From: Poecilobothrus nobilitatus
Taxonomy: Eukaryota; Arthropoda; Insecta; Diptera; Dolichopodidae
Assembly (NCBI GenBank): GCA_947095535.1
Contig: OX352772.1
Coordinates: 212,389,620-212,453,619 of the forward strand
Reading direction: 5' to 3'
DNA length: 64,000 nt
Shown here: one piece after another, positions 55,909 to 64,000 of the stretch
Layout of the letters: the number at the start of each line of letters is the position of its first letter
How positions within the stretch are numbered: the stretch's first letter is position 1
Made by a program: the position numbers and the translations under genes
Notes under the pieces: model-generated
What the model saw: the letters and a program-made list of their open reading frames with translations, nothing else
What the model was told of the DNA's origin: nothing
The model's database searches: none

Positions 55909-56985
55909 TTATATGAATGAATGGTAAATATAAACGAACAAAAAAAAAATTCAGAATGTTCTATAGGTTATCGTTATAATTTATATTTTTTAAATAGAAT
56001 GCATGTATAAATTACACATTAAAAAAAAAAAAAAAGAAATACTTAGAGTACCTAAATAACAGAAAACAAAAAAAAAGGAAAATGTAATACTGGAAGAAAA
56101 ATAAAAACGAATAGAAAAAAAGAGAACAAAAAATGTTACTTTGATTGTTTTTAAAAATTTTTAAAGTCTATTTCTTACGTATATATTGTGCACATCTGAT
56201 ATTTACCCACATAACAGATAGAAAAAGAGAACTATTAAAATGTTATGATTTTAAAAGAAAGAAACATACGTTTGATATTTCCGTACATAACAGATAAAAA
56301 AAAAATATTAAAATGTTATGTTATGAAAAGAAAGAAAAAACAAGGCAGTGTATGAATCAAAGTTTTTAAAGGGTCGCATTTTAAGTTGAAATAAAGAACA
56401 TTATAAAATTGCAATATTTTTATTTAAATTTTGAATTTAGCTATGCAACGTTTTCTTAATTTTTTAAAAATTTTGCCGCATTATGATATAATGCAACACT
56501 GAGAAGTTCAGCTCATAATATAGATACATATGTATATGAATGGATATATGGCTATTTATGTATATAGTTATAGATTTATTATTTTTTACTATGTAGGCAA
56601 CAGTTACATTTATATGAATGGACGGTAAACATAAACGAACAAAAAAAAATTTTATGTATGCATATGAATGGACGGTAAATATAAACGAACAAAAAAAAAT
56701 TCAGAATGTTCTATAGGTTATAATTTATATTTTTTAAATAGAATGCATGTATAAATTAAACATCAGCTCATAATATAGATACATATGTATATGAATGAAT
56801 ATATGGCTATTTATGTATGTAGTTATAGATTTATTATTTTTTAATATGTAGGCAACAGTTATATTTATATGAATGGACGGTAAACATAAACGAACAAAAA
56901 AAAATTTTATGTATGCATATGAATGGACGGTAAATATAAATGAACAAAAAAAAAATCAGAATGTTCTATAGGTTATAATTTATAT
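55909..56985 (+). repeat. Satellite-like array, part 1 (unit 2)
   Basis: Counterpart of 46364-47440, same internal structure with the same short units. Confidence 0.8.
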
Positions 56986-58568
56986 TTATACCCGTACGAT
57001 AGGATCGGGTATAATAAAATTACTCCTCCGTTTGTAACACCTCGAAATAAGCGAGCTAGATATACCTTCAAAGGTATGGATCGGATCAGAAAAAAATTCT
57101 AAGACTTTTGAGCCATGTCCGTCCGTCCGTCCGTCCGTCCGTCAGCACGCTAACTCAAAAACTAAGAAAGCTAGAATCTTGAAATTTACACAAAATATTT
57201 TGGGAGTAATTTGTAGGTTCCCAATTTTTTTTGGTTGAGTTTGGACCAAGCCTTAGGGTAGCTCTCGAACACCTAACTTTTAGATCTCCACATTTTTTTT
57301 GCAATAGAGCTATGAAATTTTAACTACTGATAGATCTCACAAAAATATTAATTTTATTTTTAATAACTTTTTTTTGTAGTCCCACCCGTTACGGAGCTAC
57401 AGCTCCCCAAAGGTTCAAAAAAGCTCTATATTTAAATTCTTATAGCACAAGTTCTATAAGGTATATCTTCATTTTGAAAACGCCAAATGATTACAACTTT
57501 CATTAGCTTTAAAAGTATATATACAATAAATATATATTTTTGGCATACGGTGTCTTAATTTACCGTTATGCGAAACTCAAATTTTGCAAAATCCTTTAAC
57601 CCTTCTATCTTCTAAACGGTTTAAGTTGGAAACTTGAAATTTTGACAGAAGTTAGATCTTTGAAAATTAGTATGAGTCATTTAAGAAATTTTTTTTGTAT
57701 CACCCCCGTTTAGGAGCTGTAAGGGGTCAAAAACTGAAAATTTCCTATTTTTAAACACCTGTAACTTGAACACCTGTTAAAATTTTTTTGAAGTAATACA
57801 CAAAAATTAAAGCTCCAACATTATATTTTTATTTCTGTTAACAACTTTTTTTAATAATATAGGGTTACTTTATAATTGACGGAAGTGTTACTTGATTTTT
57901 TCAAATTTTCTAACAAATTTCTTTAACGAATTTTTTCCATTTTGTTTTACTCGATAATTTGAAATTGTTGAGGATATAATGCGTAGTACAAAAAAATGTA
58001 ATTAAATAAACAACATAACGGTTGCTTGAAGAATTTTTATTTATATGATATTGATATATATACATACTTATATAATATCATGTTTATTTACATATCGTAT
58101 ATGTCACTAGTAAATGAATGATAAGAGTATAGATGTATATTATATAGCGCCGTATTTACATACACATATGTATTTTATTGTACTTATAAGAAATTATTCT
58201 GCCAATGGAATATTTAAATATAATATAATATAATATTTAAAATTATATTTACTGTTTTGTACTTAGTAAATTTAATATACATTTACCGCTTAGTATTAAA
58301 TGGTACTATAGAATATTTGAAAAAGTTTTGGATTGATAATCGTTATGTGGAAGGTTAGAATCTGCTTTTGAAGAATGTACATATAAACATATAGTTTGAA
58401 TATATGTACAACCCATAGTTCTAGAAATTATAAAATTCACCCAAATTATTTTAAAATACTAAAATATTAAAAAAATTAATATTGTAAGCAGAGTGACAGG
58501 CTGTGAACATACTAACGGTTCGTACGGGTATCTAAGAGTTGACAAAGTCAACTGTATTCTTCCTCGTT
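56986..58568 (+). mobile_element. Short TIR element inserted in the satellite, unit 2
   Basis: Counterpart of 47441-49023 (TIRs at 56989-56999 and 58520-58530), with several single-base differences such as CCAAGCGATT/CCAAATGATT. Confidence 0.75.
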
Positions 58569-59776
58569 TTTAAATAGAATGCATGTATAAATTAAACATT
58601 TAAAAAAAAAAAAAGAAAAAACAGAAAACAAAAAAAAGGAAAATGTAATACTGGAAGAAAAATAAAAACGAATAGATAAAAAAGAGAACAAAAAATGTTA
58701 CTTTGATTGTTTTTAAATATTTTTAAAGTCTATTTCTTATGTATATATTGTGCACATCTGATATTTACCCACATAACAGATAGACAAAAATCAGCTGTCT
58801 CCACCACATGACCGACCGCCACTACACAAAAAGTACAATGCCAAAATTTATAGGATTTTTTACATAATAATTTATATCAAAGCAAATTAACTTCTAATAA
58901 TTTAATAACATTTTGTTTTATTCAATAAAAATAATTATAAGCAATGAAATCGTTAAAATATATGTACATTCATTCATACATCCATTTATTATTATTATTA
59001 TTGTAATGTAAATACATGATTTTTTTTTCATTCAAAAAATAATATTAGAAGTAAAAAATAATAAAAACTGTAAACAAATACAAACATAAGATTAATATTA
59101 AATGTGCTAACAAAAATTTTACCGTTTTAATTTTATGTTATCAACAACTGAATAAATAATATGCATTGGCATAGATATAAGTACATACATATGTATGTAC
59201 ATAAATTTTTAGAGATATAAAAAAAAAAACAAAAAAAATTGTTCATATAAATTCATATGGAGTGTTATGTATGAAATTTGGACTTAGAAAAAAAATTAAA
59301 TAAAAGTTAAAGTTAGTCGGATCAAAAATGTTTTATGGCAAAGTTGTTCCTCTTTACTTGTGTAACAACCTTTTCTTAATAATTTTTCTCACCAAATTTT
59401 TCTGTTACGAAATATTCGTAAAAAACTTAAAAAGTACACTAGTAAACTACCACTTGCGGTTGTCCGATTTGCTCCAAAAGCTTATCAATCATATGAAAAC
59501 AATACCTACCTTATACATTAATGTATAGGTCTGTAAAAAGAACTATTAAAATGTTATGATTTTAAAAGAAAGAAACATACGTTTGATATTTGCGTACATA
59601 ACAGATAAAAAAAAAAATATTAAAATGTTATGTTATGAAAAGAAAGAAAAAACAAGGCAGTGTATGAATAAAAGTTTTTAAAGGGTCGCATTTTTAAGTG
59701 GAAATAAAGAACATAAAATTGCAATAACAATTTTATTTAAATTTTTAATTTTGCTATGCAATGTTCCCTTAATTTT
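58569..59776 (+). repeat. Satellite-like array, part 2 (unit 2), with the 0.75-kb insertion
   Basis: Counterpart of 49024-50230. The same insertion occupies about 58789-59533. Confidence 0.75.
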
Positions 59777-61022
59777 TTAAAAATCTTGCCACAATATATA
59801 TACAATATAACAATCAGAAGGTCAGATCATTATATAGTACCCATACTACTATAATATGTATATGAATGAATATATCACTATATATGTGTATAGTTATAGA
59901 TTCATTATTTTTTAATACCAACAATTATATTTATATGAATGGACGGTAAACATAAACGAAAAAAAAAAAATTCAGAATGTTCTATAGCTAATAATATCTA
60001 TTTTTTAAATAGACTTAAATTTAATATTAAAAAAAAAAAATAAGTTCTTAGCGTACCTAAATAACAGAAAAAGAAAGTAAAATGTAATACTGGAAGAAAA
60101 ATAAAAACGAATAGAAAAAAAAGAGAACAAAAAATGTTACTTTGATTGTTTTTAAATATTTTTAAAGGCTATTTCTTATGTATATGTGCACATCTGATAT
60201 TTACACATATAACAGATAGAAAAAAAGAACTATTAAAATGTTATGATTTTAAAAAAAAGAAACATACGTTTGATATTTCCGTACATAACAGATAAAAAAA
60301 AAATATTAAAATGTTATGTTATGAAAAGAAAGAAAAAACAATTCAGTGTATGAATCAAAGTTTTTAAAGGGTCGCATTTTAATTGGAAATAAAGAACATT
60401 ATAAAATTGCAATATTTTTATTTCAATTTTGAATTTAGCTATGCAACGTTTTCTTAATTTTTTAAAAATTTTGCAGCATTATGATATAATGCAACACTGA
60501 GAAGTTCAGCTCATAATATAGATACATATGTATATCAATGAATATATGGTTATTTATGTATGTAGTTATAGATTTATTATTTTTTAATATGTAGGCAACA
60601 GTTATATTTATATGAATGGACGGTAAACATAAACGAACAAAAAAAATTTTTATGTATGCATATGAATGGACGGTAAATATAAACGAACAAAAAAAAATTC
60701 AGAATGTTCTATAGGTTATAATTTATATTTTTTAAATAGAATACATGTATAAATTAAACATTTAAAAAAAAAAAAATACTTAGCGTACCTAAATAACAGA
60801 AAACAAAAAAAAAAGGAAAATGTAATACTGGAAGAAAAATAAAAACGAATAGAAAAAAAAGAGAATAAAAAATGTTACTTTGATTGTTTTTAAATATTTT
60901 TAAAGTCTATTTCTTATGTATATATTGTGCACATCTGATATTTACCCACATAAAAGATAGAAAAAAAGAACTATTAAAATGTTATGATTTTAAAAGAAAG
61001 AAACATACGTTTGATATTTCCG
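59777..61022 (+). repeat. Satellite-like array continuing beyond the duplication
   Basis: The last unit of unit 2 runs on with CTTGCCACAATATATATACA and diverged text. New units start at about 59930 and 60610 (spacing about 0.68 kb). Both lack the TIR element and the 0.75-kb insertion, so they serve as empty-site references. The array stops at 61022 at a palindrome. Confidence 0.75.
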
Positions 61023-61174
61023 TAAATATAAGTATATATAAGTTTTAAAGTCTGTGAAATTAAAATAAAAGCTGGAGGCGACAAACGCATAACTATAAAC
61101 TTATATTTTTAAATTTTGCCTCCAGCTTTTATATTAATTTCACAGACTTTAAAACTTATATATACTTATATTTA
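61023..61174. repeat. Long palindrome, 57-bp arms, 38-bp loop
   Basis: 61023-61079 is the reverse complement of 61118-61174 with a single mismatch. The arm starts TAAATATAAGTATATATAAG and ends AAAAGCTGGAGGC. The right arm is continuous with the dispersed repeat also found at 17560-17780. Confidence 0.9.
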
Positions 61175-61670
61175 TATATATATTTGACATATTGAAATAA
61201 ACTTTTTCAAAGAAATCTCGATTGTAACAATATAGTTTAGAAAATTACAGAAAAATTTGCTATTAAAAATTTATTTTCTACTTTTTAGTTCAAAAAAGCT
61301 GTTTTTTAAAAAATTTTTTTTATTTATTTCTTACGTGTTTAAACGGTTTTTCTTAGTTACAGCCTCTTAAAATTTCAGAAAAGTCTTATTTTCACATATT
61401 TTCTTATTACAAAAAATTTCTTAAATTTTATTTTTTAAATTTTCAAATTTTTGTGCAAATCACAATTCTAAACAGTTTGTATTGTGTTTTGGAAATGTGC
61501 GCTTTTAAAAACCGTTGCTTTACATTCTACCTTGTTTTTTTTTTGAACAAAACAAAATAACAACATATTAACAATTTTTTGTCTTTGCTCATAATAACAA
61601 AACAATTAATAGAAATAAAATTGTTATTAGAATTAAGAAAAAGAGATGTTTACTCTTTATATAATATATT
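61175..61670. repeat. Mosaic of dispersed repeats
   Basis: 61190-61320 matches 17635-17760; 61330-61530 is the reverse complement of 8100-8260; 61585-61650 is the reverse complement of 17960-18010 (AGAAATAAAATTGTTATTAG). No gene. Confidence 0.6.
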
Positions 61671-61672
61671 TA

Positions 61673-62545
61673 TACCCGTACGATAGGATCGGATATAATA
61701 AAATTACTCCTCCCTTTGTAACACCTCGAAATAAGTGAGCTAGATATACCTTCAAAGGTATGGATCGGATCAGAATCAAATTCTGGGTCGATTAAGCCAT
61801 GTCCGTCCGTCCATCTGTTCGTCTGTCCGTCAGCACGCTAACTCAAAAACTAAGAAAGCTAGAATCTTGAAATTTACACAAAATATTCTGGGAGCAATTT
61901 GTAGGTTCCCTATTTTTTTTGTTTGAGTTCCGACCAAAACTTTGGGTAGCTCCCGAACAACTAACTTTTAGATCTCCACAATTTTTTTGAAATAGAGCCA
62001 TGAAATTTTAACTGCTGATAGATATCATAAAAATATTAATTTTTCTGTATCTCCATCCGTTAAGGCGCTACAGCCCTCCAAAGCCTCCAAAAATCTCTAT
62101 ATTTAAATTGTTATAACAAAAGTTGTATAAGGTATATCTTCAATCTGAAAATTCCAAACGATAGGTGCTACTGTAAGTTTTACAAACATGTATATAATAA
62201 ATATATATTTGTGCTATACGGTGTCTTAATTTACTGTTATGCGAAACTGAATTATTGCAAAATCCTTTAATCCTTCTATCTTCTAAACGGTTTAAATTAG
62301 AAAATTTTGACAGAAGTTAGATTTTTGAAAATAAGTATGAATCATTTCAGAAATTTTTTTTGTATCACCCCCCGTTTAGGAGCTGTAAGGGATCAAAACT
62401 GAAATGTCATATTTTTAAACACCTGTAACTTGAACACCTATTAAAATTTTTTTGAAGTAATACATAAAAATTAAAACTTCAACATTATACTCTTATTTCT
62501 GTTAACAACTTTTTTTTAATAATATAGGGTTATTTAGAGATTTTT
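61673..62545 (+). mobile_element. Short TIR element, left half only
   Basis: TACCCGTACGATAGGATCGG opens it and the sequence follows the 47.4-kb element, with clearly more divergence, to ATAATATAGGGTTATTTAGA, after which similarity ends. The right half, including the TIR and hairpin, is missing. Confidence 0.7.
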
Positions 62546-62586
62546 TCCAATTTTTTATATGCATTTATATTAACTCGTCGCTGTCG

Positions 62587-62622
62587 GTTTATTTATTTAT
62601 TTGTTTATTTATTTATTTATTT
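62587..62622 (+). repeat. TTTA/TTTG microsatellite
   Basis: Nine tetranucleotide units, TTTA with two TTTG interruptions. Confidence 0.9.
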
Positions 62623-62639
62623 GTCATTCTGTCACGCTT

Positions 62640-63510
62640 TTTATTATCTTCGTAATCTGTTAGCAACATTTGTAAGTGCTGTATGTTGCAGAGGAAAGTG
62701 TACAGGTTTCAAAAGTGGGGGTTGTTGTTCGAGTCCAGTTCACATGCAACTTTTTTTTTTTTAACTATCTATTCATCAACATTTTTTGAATAAAATATGT
62801 ATATATTTTGTATATATGAATTTGAAACTTAAATTTTTATCTCCACACGCAATATATTTTTGATCTTTTCTACTATAATAGTATATTTTTATGTATATTG
62901 CTAAATTATTTTGTTTACAACATTTGTTTAGTATTTAAATCAAAATATTTGCTGTCAACATTCTTTAATGCATATTGAATATGCATGGTTAAAAATTAAG
63001 ATTTTATGTTCGTAATATGTTCATTAAATATTTAAGTGTTGTATAGTGCAGAGGAGAGTAATTTGGTTCTAATCCAATTCGTGTACGTACATTATTTTTT
63101 TTTGTTAACTGTATTCATCAACATTTTTTTAATAAAATTTTATGTATAATATACACATATTATTTGATCTTTCCTCCTATAATAATTTAGTTCAATCAAT
63201 CTTGCACATGTATTTTGTATTAGAATTTAGCAAAACACAAAGTATATAGGTACAATATTTTTATTGCATGGCGTTAAAAATTAATGTTTTATGTATTTTA
63301 TTTAGGAACATTTATTATGTCGATTGTGTATATAAGATATACATATAAAATTTCATTCAAAATAATTCCAGTTGCCAAATTCAAACTACATACATACATA
63401 ATATATTTTTGTTAAACTAATTTCCTAAATTATTTTGTTCCGCTCCATTTGTTTATAATTTAAATCAAGATATATGTCAACAATTTTTACTGCATGATCT
63501 TTTTAAGGGA
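62640..63510. repeat. Degenerate tandem repeat, period about 0.35-0.5 kb
   Basis: TAAGTGCTGTATGTTGCAGA at 62671 recurs as TAAGTGTTGTATAGTGCAGA at 63033. ATTCATCAACATTTTTTGAA (62771) recurs at 63112. AAATTATTTTGTTTACAACA (62902) recurs at 63429 as AAATTATTTTGTTCCGCTCC, and TGTCAACATTCTTTAATGCA (62954) at 63475 as TGTCAACAATTTTTACTGCA. The first two units contain A-box-like and B-box-like motifs (GTTCGAGTCC at 62738, GGTTCTAATCC at 63074), but no tRNA fold can be drawn. Confidence 0.6.
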
Positions 63511-64000
63511 TTAGGTATGTAGGAGGTGTTCACGGTTAAATGTTTGTTTGGATATACGATGTACTACTAATACTATACTATAGAAATATGCAGTAGAATA
63601 CATTTATGTGCCTATATCATTTTCATACGTGTTAGAAATATTGCTTCAACTAAAATTGCAGTGTAATATTTATAATCACAGTATTTTGGTACATATTTAA
63701 CCCTTCGAGGTACTTTCATTATTTATGAATTACTGGAATAAAAAATGTTTACTCTTGCTGTAATGGAATCGATTTAACGTATCTTAATTTACTTAAACAT
63801 TTGGTATAAAATTGTAAAACGTATTTTATATCAGAAACAATAATTAATGTATATAAAAATATCCCATATTTTTTAAATTTAAATTATGTGTTTCATTTAA
63901 AACTAAAAAGTATAAAATAAAATAATAAGTAAAAAAAATAATTTTTAAAATACATATGCTTTTATCAAAACGGAATTCGCCCCCTAAAAAGTAGAAAATA
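63511..64000. other. AT-rich end of the window
   Basis: I see no gene or recognisable repeat in this stretch. Confidence 0.5.

Larger units (their letters stand above)
50231..59776 (+). repeat. Tandem duplication, unit 2 (about 9.55 kb)
   Basis: Second unit, head to tail with unit 1. I found no difference in the first 3.3 kb (both transposase frames are identical); the remainder has scattered single-base changes (for example ACCTTAAG/ACCATAAG, ACACAAACC/ACGCAAACC, GCGGCG/GCCGCG) and small indels. At its right edge the satellite unit continues (CCTTAATTTTTTAAAAATCT) instead of jumping to the unit start. Confidence 0.95.

Noticed and set aside
62700..62760. tRNA gene (GTTCGAGTCC looks like a B box)
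   Set aside because: Acceptor and T stems do not pair, and the D and anticodon arms cannot be drawn.

Overview
The window looks like repeat-dominated nuclear DNA of an arthropod, most likely a fly (Diptera). It is extremely AT-rich. I recognise no host gene, rRNA, tRNA, CRISPR array or operon-like gene cluster. The mobile elements point to an insect: Jockey-clade and other non-LTR retrotransposons (LINEs), a gypsy/errantivirus-type LTR element with an env region, two P-element (THAP) type families, a Mutator-like element with a FLYWCH finger, and short elements with GTCCGTCC tracts and ACTTGTTTT- or CTTCCTCGTTTT-like right ends. Diptera is an inference from these families and from the many tacatacatatgtatgta-type simple sequences.

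Layout. 1-5.0 kb: AT-rich DNA, a LINE 3' end (about 1245-1740) and a heavily frameshifted LINE (about 2130-4985). 5.2-7.45 kb: a LINE that lost its RT core and was then duplicated head to tail as two 953-bp units. 8.1-9.3 kb: a minus-strand member of the GTCCGTCC elements. 9.4-14.66 kb: a LINE fragment followed by a near full-length but broken LINE with PHD-like and zinc-knuckle ORF1 parts, endonuclease and RT. 15.17-16.45 kb: a 33-bp perfect palindrome and a spliced-looking MULE transposase remnant (minus).

17.88-24.81 kb is a P-like element (copy A) with about 55-bp inverted ends, split by a full-length-sized Jockey LINE (19.69-24.29 kb). Next to it is an errantivirus-type LTR element (24.86-34.63 kb, minus) with two LTRs, a Lys-type primer-binding site, a polypurine tract, truncated gag, protease, RT, RNase H, an integrase lacking its catalytic core, and env. 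Nested in its leader is a TIR element carrying a 147-bp tandem repeat. At 35.7-38.0 kb is a second copy of the P-like element in opposite orientation (copy B), then another short element with a 142-bp repeat and a 5'-truncated LINE whose remaining frame is open.

40.66-59.78 kb is a head-to-tail tandem duplication of a roughly 9.56-kb unit. Each unit holds a broken THAP/P-type transposase pseudogene interrupted by a 5'-truncated repeat, a long non-coding stretch, and a satellite-like array of about 0.7-kb repeats into which a 1.55-kb TIR element and a 0.75-kb sequence have inserted. The array continues singly to 61.02 kb, followed by a 57-bp-arm palindrome, another partial TIR element and degenerate repeats to the end.

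Nothing here looks like an active, complete element. The value of the window is as a layered record of insertions, deletions, inversions and duplications. Coordinates of repeat edges were set by eye and may be off by 5 to 30 bases.
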